64,000 bases of DNA from Cylindrodendrum hubeiense (GCA_014621425.1 JAANBB010000090.1:50304-114303), one strand, 5' to 3'. Shown: positions 10,611-22,672, numbered from the stretch's first letter. Made by a program: numbers and translations. The notes: generated by a model from the sequence alone, not told the origin.

Positions 10611-11272
10611 GTTGGGCAATTGACCGTCGGATTGTCGGGAGTAGAGGCTTGGGTGGTTTGCTCGTGGCTTCGTCGGGGTTCGCGGTCGTGAGGATTGGCT
10701 GGTTGCGACACTGCCGAGGGAAGAGGTCGTGATCCTGAAGATCCCCAGGCTCAAAGCTCAATTGGACTCGAGATGATTGGCCACTGTTGTGTCACGTGAT
10801 TTGTCACCTGTCTGCACAGCTTTCCTACCCTACACCGCCCTAGACTCATGTTTTGCGGACAAGAGAGCAACAAATTAAACTAACATACAACTAAATGATG
10901 AAAGAATACATGTATAATCAAATACGCTAATATGGTGCATGATCTTTTGGAATTATACGTTTTTGTGGGTGGTCAGTTGATGTTGGTCAGTTTCCCAATA
11001 ACTTAAGAACGTACTTGCTCACCTTAGATGACTTTGAGTTGGATCTTCTAAGTACTTGCAGATAAAACACACGAATGAGTGGAAGAACACATGAGTGTAT
11101 TGTATTAAAAACGGGCACGCGCCGCATAAAAATGCAGGATCTACTCAAGCTCTAGAATCTAGCTTCTTTCAAGTCCAGGCATGCAAGAACGCTGCAAATA
11201 ACAAACCCAACTCAACGACCAGATCTCTACTTTGGTCGTGATGCAAAACTCCAACCATGCATATGCATATAA
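10611..11272. other. Gene-free interval, 660 bp, AT-rich
   Basis: It contains the promoter of the small mitochondrial gene at its left side and the 3' flank of the DUF3684 gene at its right side. The middle (about 10860-11170) is AT-rich with no open frame. It holds CACGTGAT at about 10794-10801, an E-box-like motif about 185 nt upstream of the mitochondrial gene. Confidence 0.45.
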
Positions 11273-14200
11273 TCAGTCTAGCAAGCTTCTAGGCACCCTA
11301 GAGTATGCAGGCGGTGCCTGCGATTGTTGTGATGGCGCCCGAGAAGGCGGGGTGGGATTCTCTGCCATCCACTGCATCGTCTTGGCCACCATCTTGGCAA
11401 AGTACTGTTGGATAAATGATTCACTGGTGAGGTTAGCATATTGTTCTCAATAATACCAGAGGTAAACTTACGTGTAGTAACTGTGATCGGAGTTGTGAGT
11501 TGAGACGAGGTTGTGTGCCAGCTCGTGAGCCAACACAACCCACCACCAAGTTGCAGCCTCAGCCTTCGCCTCGCCCGGCCGGGGTCCCTCCATCTGCTTC
11601 GCATGGAGTTGCAAGAAGAACCTGAAGTTGCAGAAGACACTGCCTCCAGTGTTGAAAGCGATCGTACCTCCGACTTCATCGTAGAAAATGTGAAGCACCT
11701 TAGGCGACAGCGAGTAGATGTTGCCGATATCGACGAGTAGGCCAGCGAAGGAGTTGATGGCGCCAATATTTGATGACAAAAACTTGGCCGGATCCATTGA
11801 CAAGTCCTTCGCGACAAATACCTTCATGCCATTCGAGGCCTCTGCAACAAATGCAATGTTGTGAGCTGGCTTGCTGTCGCAGTATGTGGCTTGCTCCTTG
11901 ACTTCGTTGACCTGGGGCTCTGAAAAGACGCTGTTGGATCCGTACGCTCGGGTCGACTTGACAGCATTCAGCAGGTTCTGCTGAACCAGGGCTGGATTGG
12001 TGACACTTCCATCATCCTTCTGAGGTTGTTGGTTGCCGCCAGCGTTTGATGGGCCGCCACCAGAGGATGGCCCGATCTCCTTGGGCTTGTCTAAGAACTT
12101 TTCTACTTGCTGGTGAGATTCATCCTCATCCTGAGGATCGAAGCCAAGCCGACGGGTCAAGTTAGAGAATAGGCCCCTAGGCCTTCTCGACTGGTCGTTC
12201 TGCGCAGGCTTGGGGTCCTCAGGGGAATCCCAAGAACCAGGCATCATGGTGCTGGGGTGCTCTGGCGTCCTTGCGACTTCGCGTGCCGCTTCGGCAGCCT
12301 TCGCCTCGGTGATTGCTTGGTTCTGGGTTGACCATGTTTGCTCCGTCTCCTGAATTCTGCGCTGCTCGTCTTCAAGTGCTTTGCGTCGTTCCTCCTCAGC
12401 AATCCTCGCCTCGGCGGCTTTGGCCCGGAGAATTCGATCCACGTTGTATCCACGAGCTCTCAGCCCATACAAGTCCAGGGTCAGGAACGGCTCAAAGAAC
12501 AGGTATGCTTGCTGGTTCGGACGACTCAAGAGCATTTGACAGATGGCTTGCCCAATTTGGTACATATCAGGTTTCCCTTCATCGGTGACATATAGAACCC
12601 AGCTGCTGGCGTTCTTGGCACTCGCAGCGGTCCGCTTCTCTGTATGAGTCTGGCTCTGACCCTTTAGGGTGCGTCGCAGGGCCACCGACCGTACAATCTC
12701 GACAGTGAGATTCTTGTCAAGCCATTTAGCATCATGCTTGATACTGTCGCGTCGGTAGCTCGCATATTCGTAGAGAAAGATCTTGGATCTCTCAATGACA
12801 TGCTTTCGGAGCGTCTGAGACGCCTTTTGCCTGTCGCTATGGGGTCCGATTCGAATCTCCTCCTGAACGATGCTGCTAAGCTTCTGGGCTCCCAGAGCCA
12901 TGTAAAAGACCTCAAGGGCATCTTCCTCAGGAGCGCAAATGAGTCGGTCCTTGAAGAGACGGTAGCTGATGATGTCATCAAGGACCACAATCTGACTGGC
13001 AGAGGCCAACTGATACTGCTTGATAGGAGCCTCATCCTCGTCAAAGTCGTCTAGCTTTCCCTTAGGAGATGCTAATTCCTTGTATGCGAGGAGGAAGGGC
13101 GATGTCCGCATCTTTCGCCATAGATCCTTATCCCGATGAAGAGTGGAAGATGCTTCTGCCAGGGACTTGAGTAAGTCAAGGTATTTCTCAGGGCTCTGAA
13201 GCACACCGAGAAGCCGAGCTGGTTCGCTGCATGCCATATGTGCAACCTCGAGCTTGGTTGGCTCACTCTTGGCTCCGCACTGGAATAAGAATGTATTGGC
13301 ATCGGGCCCAAAGTCGACGAAGTCGAAAATATCGCCATAGGTTGTGGATGTGCCTAGGTACGCGCTCGACGGGGTAATATAAGACAAAGTTGACACCGAC
13401 TTCTCAGACGATCGAGATTTAGCAGCTCGAGTGATAGGGACAAACGCGGCGTTTCTGAGCCTAGCCAAGCCGTTTTCACCCAGCTCGGTGATCCGAGAGG
13501 CAAAGTAGCTGAACAAGATGGTAGCGTTATGATGGTCCTTGGGCAGATTGGACAAGAGGCGGTTGACACAATCAACCATTGACGGATCTCTTGCGACGCC
13601 GAATTTCTGATACGTATTAGAAAATGTTCACCTCGAGATAGAAATAAGACTTACGTTTGCATGATCATGGAGATCCTTTCGCAATACATGGAACCCAAGC
13701 ACAGATGCTCGAGGGTTCCAGAAACACTGCGACGGTGCGACAAGTTGATTACTTCCTTCTAGTGGCATAAAAACCTTGCGGCTATCGCCGAGATTGAACG
13801 AACCATACCGGTTCGTGTGGTGATTGGCGACAAAGTAAGTCATGGCCGAGACTCTGAGGGCCTCATCCTTGCTTGACATCATTTCGACTAGCTCAGGGAC
13901 AGCAGGGTAAGGGCGGAGGCCCAGGTTTGACAGGAACCGGGCCTCTATGCTGCTAGGTCGATAGCTGCCAGGAGGACCGGGCCATTGTAAAACCGGTAGC
14001 CGGAGAGCTCGAAGCGAATCCTTGGGCTCAAAGAGTTCAGATATCTTGTAGAGCTTATCTGTCCCCTTGGTAGGTTCCATGCCTTTCGGGCCTGCCTCAG
14101 CTGGGCAGAAGCGTGACTCCTTGAGTTTACGCATATCATCGATTGGAATATCCTCGCGAACTGAAGCAAGGTACTTGACAAGTTCCATATGGCTCCACTT

Positions 14201-16663
14201 CTTCTGACCCGAATCACCTGAAGCGTTGAGGAGTCTCGCGAAGATTGTCTCCAGATCCACGGTCTTCCGAACCCCAATGGCGACCAGCAACTTCTCCTTC
14301 ACTTTATCACAGCCTTGGATAACGGGCAGATCATCAAAGAGCTTTACAGACGGGAAGAATGAATCTTCTGGTTTCTTCATGCCGAGTTTTGTCGGCATGA
14401 CTGTGTTGGCTCGGAGGAGGGATACCACGTTCGCCCTGGGAAGATTGCCAATGTTATCCCAGTTTTTTGAGAGCACCAATAGGACCTGGGCAGCAAAGGT
14501 AGGAGATTTCGTGAGACTCTCTTCCTCTGATCGAGAATTGCTCGTCTCGAGGAGAAACCTTAGCCAAGGCAACACCTCAAGCGGCTCCCAGCCAAGAGCT
14601 TGCAACTCCTGAACATTCGAGTTGGCCGTTAGAGCCTGAGGGATTGTCGTCGGTGGGATGGGCAAGTGTGCTGGGATTTTGTTCATGCTCAGGTGGTATT
14701 TGATGCTGCCAAGGGCAATGATTTCGCCTGATTCCCCGTCGTCGCTCATTGTGCCAACAGCGACTTCCAGCAGAGCTGCTCGACTAGGGGGGTCAAGCTC
14801 CCCGATCAGACTCTTCTTTCCGGCCCAGCTGATGAAGTTCATTAACTGGACCCTGTTCATGGCCTTGGCCTCTAGTTCTTGTTTCACATCCGTGACCGTG
14901 ATGTGGGTTACAAGACCATAGTCTATAAGTTTTCTCACAAAGGGGATATCTTTCAACTCCTTGGGAATGACCGGGATGCTATCCACAAACTTGCTCATTT
15001 CCTCTGATGCGATACGAACTTGGGAGGTTAGTAGGACTCCTCCACTTGAGTACATTTCGATCGTAGCCTTCTTGAAACAAATCCAGAAGGCTTCCTCGAT
15101 GATCTGTCCAACCTGCCCGCTGGGCGTTGAGTCGCCGAATGTGAAGGTCTTTAGAATATGAAGAGCCTCTGGCATGAATTTGTTGATGACGGCCGGCGTG
15201 AGCCTGCCATTCTTGTCTTTGGCTTGCTTCACCCGGCTGCTGAGGTCGCTCATCTCGTTTGAGAACGCAAGACGAGTAATGATACCCGCAGCACGAAGGA
15301 TTTCGACGTTCCATGTTCTCACCCATCGCGCATTCAAATCGATGGCCTCTCTTTCAACAGTCGGGATCACTGAAGGGGCTGAAATGTGCATCCCCGCCCC
15401 TGTGGTCTGCATGGTGGGAAATCCAATGAAGATTCGTCCACCAGGTTTCTTGCTTGGCAAGACAGAAGCAAACACATCTGTGGCCTTACCGACAGCGCCA
15501 GACGCCGCAGCATCCTGTGATGCCTGGGCCTCGTCGTAAGATGAAGTCAAGATGGCAATCTTCGTAGTCCTTGGTGGAGGCTTTTTGGTGGCACGCTCGA
15601 GTTCCGAGGCAAATGAAGCTGTGACGTTGGTCTTGATGGATGCAGAAGTTGACCGAAGGAAGATGGTTGAGGATGAAAGCTTTGTTACATCCTCTGAGAT
15701 GGTTACTTGCGCCGCGGTCTCCTCGTTTTGAGCCTTGGACTTGAGGGCAGCTTGTGAGGCAGTCGAGGTTAGCCTAGCAAAGAAGGACCGTAATGAAGGT
15801 GCTTCAGGGGCGCCGTAGCCCTCAGTAGATTTTGTGACTGAAGGCGAGGCTTGAGGTTTCCAGCCGATAGCAGCCATGTACGACGCATCAATCTGGGTAC
15901 TGGTTCGGTCGATACTGGTCACCTTCATGAGGCCCTCCTTGGTCCTCGCTTCTAGGTCTCGGGGCAAGGGCATATCCACGCTTGGGGAGGATTTCTTTCT
16001 GAGTGACAGGATCTCGTAGTCATCGATCCAGAACTCGATCTTCTCGAGCGCTACGAAGGTCAGACTCGTTGCTAGAAACTGACTGACGGACAGGAGGTTC
16101 GGTAAAGGAGTCGTGGTGTTTCGGTAATCGAGAACGAAGGTGGTATGCGGAGTAGCCTGGTCTGCTGGAATTTGTGACTTCTTGGTAAACAGAGCGTTCC
16201 CCTTCCAATAGAACGCCATGGCCTCGTTCCCGGAGCTGACAAACGGCTCCTCGCAATCCGCAAAGACGCTATAGAAGCCAACACCGAAAGCACCAATCTT
16301 GGTCTCATCAGGGTTTCCCTCGGCGATGCGCTTTAGTCGGCCCCAGTCTGTTTTTGTGAAGGGCTGGCCATCGTTTTGGACGACGAGTCGGCGCAGTGTG
16401 TGGTTGGATAGAACGTGTTTTAGGATGTCGGAGCGGTTCGGAGTTGCGGGCAGGGGAACTTGGGTCGAGGGGAGCGTCTCCCACTTGACGCTGACGGTCG
16501 TTGCTTGAGCGTCGGCAGCATTTTGAATCAGTTCTCGCAATGTCGTCCACTCTCCGGAGTATCTGGCGAGGACTTTGTCGATCAGGGCTCGGGTGTCGAC
16601 GGTGACGGCCTCCTCGTCCTCGCCGTCCCGCATAGCGGCGGCTCGCAGCCTCGAGTAGTCCAT
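11273..16663 (-). CDS. Large DUF3684 protein with N-terminal GHKL (Hsp90-type) ATPase and C-terminal HExxH motif
   Basis: Three exons: 13655-16663, 11472-13606 and 11273-11423, with 48-nt introns at 13607-13654 and 11424-11471. All phases agree; the product is 1764 aa. The N-terminus is a sacsin/Hsp90-like ATP-binding fold: N-box ELIQNAADA (residues 44-52, Asn48), NDGQP at 97-101 in place of the usual DNG, and GAFGVGFYSVF (124-134). A long conserved region typical of fungal DUF3684 proteins follows. About 1390-1450 is a charged coiled coil and 1450-1580 a Pro/Gly/Ser linker. The last 150 residues form a separate domain with HELAH at 1697-1701 followed by His1707 and His1711, a zincin-type metal site. 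The biochemical role is unknown. A chaperone-like ATPase coupled to a metallopeptidase-like domain is an inference. The family is fungal and uncharacterised to my knowledge. Confidence 0.85.
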
Positions 16664-17585
16664 CTTCGGGCCTCGGGTTGATGTTATTTCGGTGGATGGC
16701 TCAAACTCGCATTGTTCGGAGCAGCGAGGGAGTTATATAGGTTTCGGATGGTCGAGTAGGCTGCGCAAGGAGGGAGGCAGCGTGGCAGGCAGTGGCAATC
16801 ACTGTTGAGTGAGGATTGGTCAGTCAGCTGCCGGCTAGGAGACGAAGGGTCAGCAGGCAGAAGGAGGTACGTACATCTGCGAAGCGCGAGGCGTTCAGTA
16901 CATTGCACATATGAAGCAAAAACAGGCTCCGAGTGGCGAATAGGGGAAGAGATGGCAGGCTACGGTGGCCCGTCGAGATGTTGTGTTGATGCGGAATAGA
17001 CCTACCTGTGGCAGATTGGACGCCCGCCGAGTCCCGCGAGGCTGCTGCGTTGCACTAGACAGGTCCCTGACGTTGTTCGTTCGGAGTTCGGTATCCAATC
17101 AAGGCCCCTGTGGCTCAGTGCTTCTTGGGGGTTGGATTAGCGACTGTTAGTGGCATCCACACGGGACCCTGCACTTCCCGCTTCCCGCAGCTCCATGTAC
17201 GTACCTACGGGGCCGTTGTCATGCCTCCTGCAAGTAGGTACCTACCCAGGCAACCAGGTAGATAGAGACCCTGGTTACCCGCCCGTACTCTATCTATCCT
17301 TTGAACTGGAGAGGCCTTTAAGTCATTGTATTCTTATAGATCAATTCGTTCGTCAAGCAGTTTTAGTTCTCGTATGGGCGATACCTCTTTCAGGTTGGAT
17401 TGCGGTCTCAGCGGTTTGAGGCGGAATTTGAGGAGAGCTAACTCATGACATTTCGATCACTTTGAACCTCGAGCTTCAATTTTGTCTCCTATTTCACTTA
17501 AAAGTTTCAATGCAGTGTTCTGCGTCAAGATGACTTAATTTCGTGCCGGCGGTGTGTTTGTTCTGTGTTATCAGTCACTATCACC
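16664..17585. other. Gene-free interval, 0.92 kb, with GTACCTA microrepeats
   Basis: This is the promoter side of the DUF3684 gene and the 3' side of the propeller gene. At 17198-17265 there are several copies of GTACCTAC and of the palindrome TAGGTACCTA, a motif that recurs in other intergenic parts of the window. No open frame looks coding. Confidence 0.5.
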
Positions 17586-19766
17586 TCAGTTGTCCTCCAC
17601 CTCTGTAGCATCCTTAATCTTTAGCACGTACACCGTGCTGTACACCGTGCTGGACAGACCCCAAAACAATTCCCAAAGCAGTCCCCAACCCAGTTCCCAA
17701 CCCAGTCCCGTATTCAGTCCCTCCCATCTCACTCCGACCAGGAAACTACCATCATCCGAGAGTGTCCAATTACGCTTCGGTATAGTTTCCCTATGCCAGC
17801 TCGAGCGAAACTTTTTCTCCGACCGTACGCTCCACTGCGTTATGCAATCATCATATCCGAACTTTGCTATCATGGCATGGCTATAGTCTGACAGCTTGAT
17901 GTCCTTGCCCCTTCTTTCGCAGTTGACCCTTCGCTTTTGCATTTCCTTCTCCTGTGGACTGATATCATAAGAAAAGACGTTCTGATCGGCGATGACTGTG
18001 ATCGAACAGTCATCTACGTATACACTTGGAGAAGATTTTCTGTCGTGGAGACCCATTTGGTTGCCATTTAAGTCTGGGAGAGTTAACAGCTGGGGGTCCT
18101 CGAGGGCTGGAGTCGGTGATCTCCAGAATATCGCTCGATCCGTGTCATAGGTGAAGAGCAGCACCGATTCGCCACTAGCTGAAGTCTTGACGACGAAAGG
18201 CAATTTGGCAAGATCGAGCCCGGGGGGCAATCTGGCGACAATCCGGTCCGTGTATGGATCAAGCACAATCAGTGTCCGGAAGTGTGAAAACCTCTCGGTA
18301 TCGACCTTGACAATATAAATAACTGCATTTACTCCTAAAAATCCGACATCCCAGGAGGATATCTCCTTATAAAAAGAGGTCATTTTCCCCACGCAGGTAG
18401 GTTTTGTGAGAGTCGAAACCTCCCAGATTTCGAAGGCGGAAGTGATTGAACCGGGGCTATTAGATGCAATCCGGATAGCTAAGAGGTTCTTGCCATTATG
18501 CAGAGGGAAAAACTTGGCATCCGAAATCACATTAAGGCCGATGCTTGTTCGTATCTTGCCGATTTGATGCCCGGATGATAGGTCAATAACGTTTAGACAC
18601 AGCCCATTGAGCCTGAGGAATGCGCACATACCACAGCTCGATGAAATTGTGCATAAATCTAGCCACTCGCGCATTCTACAATATGATAGCTGATTCGCAA
18701 CAATCATAGGCGTAGATGCTGAATCCTTTGGCGGAATTTGACAACGTTCCTGCCTTTCGTTATTTAGCTGATGAGTGCCACACCTTCCGGAGTTCTGTGA
18801 TCGGTGCTTTTGGTGTTTTGGGTTCCTGGTTATAGTTTTAGGAGCCTCAGTAGATACGGAGTCGCTACTCTGACGTGGTGTGTTAAGATAAGGTGAGGGG
18901 CTCAGGGTGCTGTTCATGACGGCTGATGCGCGTGGTTCAGTAGCGTGTAATTGGGATCCAACCTCGTCAGACCTCTCGGCACTACTCGGTTTTCTATCAG
19001 CTCTTCATCTTGGACGAGTGGGAAAAAATCATGCTCACACTGTTGAAGGGGCGGTTTGAATATCTGAAAAGATCATTCTGTCCTCGCTGATATCCCCATT
19101 GACAACGGATTCGGCGTAGGTTGTGAGTGAGTCCAAGTATCGTTCCATCATGAAATCTCCCCCAGTTTCGGTCTGTTGGGAGAGTAGTTGACGAAGTCGG
19201 GCCACTTGCTCTAGAATCTCGTTCGTGTTCTTCTTTACTTGTGAAGACTCGTCCCGGATGGCAGTTGTATCAGCCTTGATATCCTTGGCCAGGCATCTAG
19301 GGATTCAGTTAGCCGGAACAATAGACCGAAATACTTCCATCTGGGGCTGCGGCGTGGCTTACAACTGAAGTGCTTCAACAGCTAGCATGAGAGCTGATCG
19401 ATGAGTTTCAAGGCACTGGCGTAGGGCATTCACGGCGTCCTTGCCATCCCAAGCCCATCGCACTGCACCGGTCCGCGGTTTGTTGTGCTTCACAAGAAGG
19501 GCATCGATTTCGGTAACGACGGTGCCACATTTGGCGATGATGCTCACCACCTGCATTTGCAGCGCCTGGGGTATTGTGGTAATAGCTGACGAATCTTCCT
19601 TGAGCAGCTCTAGTACCAACGTCAACTCATTCAGCTCAGAGTGCACGGTGAAGAGGTCGCTGCGAGCATCGCGACAGCGTCGGGTGAAGTCGGTGAGTTG
19701 AATCACCGTCTTCGCAGTCACCTCGATAAGCGTGAGGCACCCAGTCGTGATTGAAAAAGGGTCCAT
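17586..19766 (-). CDS. Fungal_N-type helical domain joined to a WD40-like beta-propeller (probable single gene)
   Basis: Exon 1 (19363-19766) starts MDPFSITTGCLTLIEVTAKT, the hallmark of the fungal N-terminal helical domain found on many STAND/NLR-like proteins. A 66-nt intron (19297-19362) leads to exon 2, which carries DTTAIRDESSQVKKNTNEIL and FMMERYLDSLTTYAESV, typical of that domain's end. Read on without splicing, the frame stops at 19035. A GTGAGC donor at 19038 and a GAACAG acceptor (intron 18910-19038, 129 nt) would instead join it in phase to the long frame 17586-18909. That frame encodes a Ser/Thr-rich linker and a WD40-like propeller (FEIWEVSTL, then IVLDPYTDRIVARL). Joined length is 661 aa. 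The alternative is two tandem genes of 221 aa (19035-19766) and 443 aa (17586-18917). No NACHT or NB-ARC domain is present. Confidence 0.55.
17630..17725. repeat. Short tandem repeats inside the propeller gene tail
   Basis: Two 12-nt copies of a GTACACCGTGCT-like unit are followed by three to four imperfect copies of a unit like CCCAACCCAGTT. On the coding strand they give a Trp/Gly/Leu/Glu-rich insertion (GLGWELGWGLLWELFWGL) and the duplicated STVYSTVYV in the last propeller strand. Slippage expansion inside the last blade is the simplest reading. Confidence 0.6.
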
Positions 19767-20158
19767 TGGCGTCTGAACGTGCTGATGTTGAAGTTAGGCT
19801 GGGAATACTGAAGGGTCAGGACATGCAGATGCATGATGCTCAGCTGAGCCTTGTGGGCTGAGATGCCTAGGAAAACGCCTAACGTCATGAGATTATTGGT
19901 GGCATTGCAAGGCTGAAGTGTACGAAGCAATATTCTGTATTGAAGACTGGTTGTTCATAGTAGTGATGGAATAATTTCTAAATGAGTTCAGGAGGAAAAT
20001 ATCGCGAGTAGTTTCTCCTGGACATTGACGCTGTAGGACAAGCTCCTGTGGATATGACAACGAATGGAGACAGCTATGGGCAGACGATCTCGAGTTAAGA
20101 ATAACGGGTATCATTTCTAATTCAATACGTCACTAAGTGACATTTAGTAGTTGTAGTC
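19767..20158. other. Gene-free interval, 392 bp
   Basis: This is upstream of the Fungal_N gene and downstream of the MMtag gene. It is AT-rich, with no coding-like frame and no evident motif. Confidence 0.45.
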
Positions 20159-20995
20159 TTAATCTTGACGACGAGGCCTGGGGCTAGCACTCCGTCTGCG
20201 GTGTTCCCTGGATCTCGATCGGTGGCGTTCTCTGCTCCTGTCTCTCCGCCGACGCTCGCCTCCATCGCCGCCTCGGCTTTTATTGTCAGCATGACGGTGC
20301 CTGCGTGCATCGGCGTCCCGGTCTCTGCCTTCTGATCTTCCTTCGGGTTTTCCTTCGAATCTTCCTTCGGGTCTCCCTTCGCCTCTCCTCTCATCTCTTC
20401 CCTCGCCTCTTCTCTCATCTCTTCCCTTGTCTCTGCCACCCTCCCTATCGCGACTCCGGCTGCGCCTGTGCCTTCTGTGTCGGCGCTCGCGATCCCGATC
20501 ATGATCTCGGCTCCGGCTTCCGCTCCTGTGTCGCCGCCTTTCTCGCTTGTCGGAATCGCCGTGTCGTCGAGATCGCTCCTTCTTCTCATCGCCTCCTTCA
20601 TCGGCCTCGGGTGGTGGCGGTGGTGGCATACTGGCCGGGCCAATTTGTCTCTGGGCACCTACTTCAACAGCGTTCGCGCCTGAGGTGTTTCGCACTGGGA
20701 CAGGAAGACCTAATGCCTCCGCGATAGCATCGTCTTCAGCCTCTTTGATCTTGCGCAGCTCCTCCTTGCGCAGCCTCGCTTCGCGCTCCTCCTCGGTCTC
20801 GGTGGAACCATCCTCGGCCGCAGAGTCCCCTTTGGCGTACCAGTTGAGATCGCGGCCCTTCTGCCACCGTCCGACGGGCGCCATGAGACTGTGCCCGAGA
20901 TAGTTTTCGCGGTGGGAGGAGTTTGCGACCTCATCCCAGCTGAAGTTGACGCCGCCTCTGGAACCGGACTTGCGAATGCTGGAGAGCAGGTCCAT
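20159..20995 (-). CDS. MMtag-domain protein (multiple myeloma tumour-associated 2-like)
   Basis: The gene is intronless and encodes 278 aa. Residues 1-60 form the conserved MMtag (kinase phosphorylation) domain: GGVNFSWDEVANSSHRENYL, then GHSLMAPVGRWQKGRDLNWY. A charged helix (about 60-95, EEEREARLRKEELRKIKEAE) and a Pro-rich patch follow. The C-terminal half is Arg/Ser/Asp/Glu-rich, including tandem GRDERRGE units, like nuclear RNA-associated proteins. The molecular role is unknown; a nuclear, splicing-linked role is inferred only from the RS-like tail. The gene is divergent from MED6 across 403 bp. Confidence 0.85.
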   Translation of the reverse strand: MDLLSSIRKSGSRGGVNFSWDEVANSSHRENYLGHSLMAPVGRWQKGRDLNWYAKGDSAAEDGSTETEEEREARLRKEELRKIKEAEDDAIAEALGLPVPVRNTSGANAVEVGAQRQIGPASMPPPPPPEADEGGDEKKERSRRHGDSDKRERRRHRSGSRSRDHDRDRERRHRRHRRSRSRDREGGRDKGRDERRGEGRDERRGEGRPEGRFEGKPEGRSEGRDRDADARRHRHADNKSRGGDGGERRRRDRSRERHRSRSREHRRRSASPRPRRQD

Positions 20996-21398
20996 GGCGT
21001 CGGTTGCGACTGTTGCTGGAGGATGGGAGAGGGTGTGTTTGGTGAAGTCGCCGGGTCAACTAAGCGCTGTTCGATAGCGTCAGAATGTGGTGTCGTGATC
21101 TGACAATGGCGATGGTAGACGATATTGAATAGTGAAAATGAAAGGTTGGTTGACGGCAATCCGCGTCGCTGCAACGCCACTGCCTGCACTGGAGAAATTG
21201 CGGGGCCGAGAAGTGGCCGCCCCTGTCTCGCGCTAGAAGCTAAACCCCACGTCACCGAAGCTTCCCCAACTCTCCTTCTGTAACCCAGCGCGTCAACACC
21301 AAAAAGTTGAAAGAAACCACCGTCCGACATCGCAGCCTTCACAAGCAACGGCTCCTCGCCAACGAAACAGCGTCCTCGATAGTGACTTAACCGCCATC
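20996..21398. promoter_or_regulatory. Divergent promoter region between the MMtag gene and MED6
   Basis: These 403 bp between two start codons hold both promoters. No TATA box was seen, as usual for housekeeping pairs. Confidence 0.45.
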
Positions 21399-22388
21399 AT
21401 GTCTAATCCCAACGATCCTCCTCTCGACGAGATCCAATGGCGCTCGCCTCCCATCGTCGCCAACATGGGCGGCCTGCACTCCAACACGATCCTCTTCTAC
21501 TTCGCCGAGTCACCCTTCTTCGAGCGCACGTCTAATAACGCCGTTATCATGAGTCAGGCCATGAACAATATGGCCATGTACCACTACATCCAGACTCGTG
21601 AGACCTTCGAATCGCGCCTCAAGACCATGTCTGGCCTCGAGTTCATCGTCGGGGAGGAGCCTGCCGAGATGGCCCCTGGCACTGGCACCGGCGTGTGGAT
21701 TATTCGCAAGCAGACGCGCCGGAAGCGATATGATGAAGAGGATGAAGTGACGGTCCACGCGTCGTACTTTGTCGTGGGGGAGAACATTTACATGGCGCCT
21801 ACGCTGGGCGACATTCTCGCCTCGAGAATTGTAAGCTTTGCGAACCCAATCTATAGGCGCAATCTAACCATCGGTACCTAGATGACGATATCCTCCGCCA
21901 TTGCAAAGGCTCTCCCCGCCGCTGAAAGTGTCCGAAAGTGGCGCCCATCTCTCGGCCATGTCTATCAGCTGCCCCCTAACCAACCGTCAACGCGAAACAA
22001 GACCCAAGACTCCAAGGAGGCCACTCCTTTGCCAGACGAGGCCGGAAAACCCGCCGCTGCTGTCCAAAAGAACGACGAACTCTCGTTAGAGAGACTCGCG
22101 GAAGAGTCCTTCATGACCCACATGAAGTATGGCGGCGAGTACGTGGACGAGAACCCCATTACTGGTCGCCCCGGCGAATTCCACCTCTCCTCCACAGGTC
22201 GCAAGGTCGTGCCCCCGCCGCAACTTGCCAAGGAGGAGGGAATCGGCCCTATTAGCGGACCGACGCTCATCACCAAATTCGACGACAAGAAGGATGGCAA
22301 GGCGGACAAGACGCCCAAGTCGGCGACGGCTCCGAAGCCCAAGCGGAGGAAGAGCAAGATGAGCACGAGCACGCCCACAGCCTTGTAG
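21399..22388 (+). CDS. MED6: Mediator complex subunit 6
   Basis: MED6 is a head-module subunit of Mediator, which links activators to RNA polymerase II in the nucleus. Exon 1 is 21399-21830, then a 51-nt intron (21831-21881, donor GTAAGC, acceptor CCTAG), then exon 2 21882-22388; 312 aa. The conserved core is clear: PPLDEIQWRSPPIV, then YFAESPFFERTSNN, then MYHYIQTRETFESRLKTMSG, then FVVGENIYMAPTLGDILASR. The Lys/Ser-rich C-terminal tail (PKPKRRKSKMSTS) is poorly conserved. The gene is convergent with DHR1. Confidence 0.93.
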
Positions 22389-22672
22389 CAAGTCCTGGGG
22401 TGCTGGAAAGGACGGGGACATGGCGTTTGTGTTCTGGAGAATCAGAATCGTGGAGGTTTTGTATTTTTATTTGATACCCAATTACATTGCACTAAAGCAC
22501 AACTATGAGAATGGCTTCGTGAAGTTTGTGTCGCCTTCATATCGCAAAATGACTTGGATGGATAGGTTATAACTTGTCAAAGCGACTCCGATTCAATTTT
22601 ATCCATTCAAATGAGGTATCTTGTCTATATGCATCATGTATACCTAGTACTTTTGTCCATTAACCCCTATGT

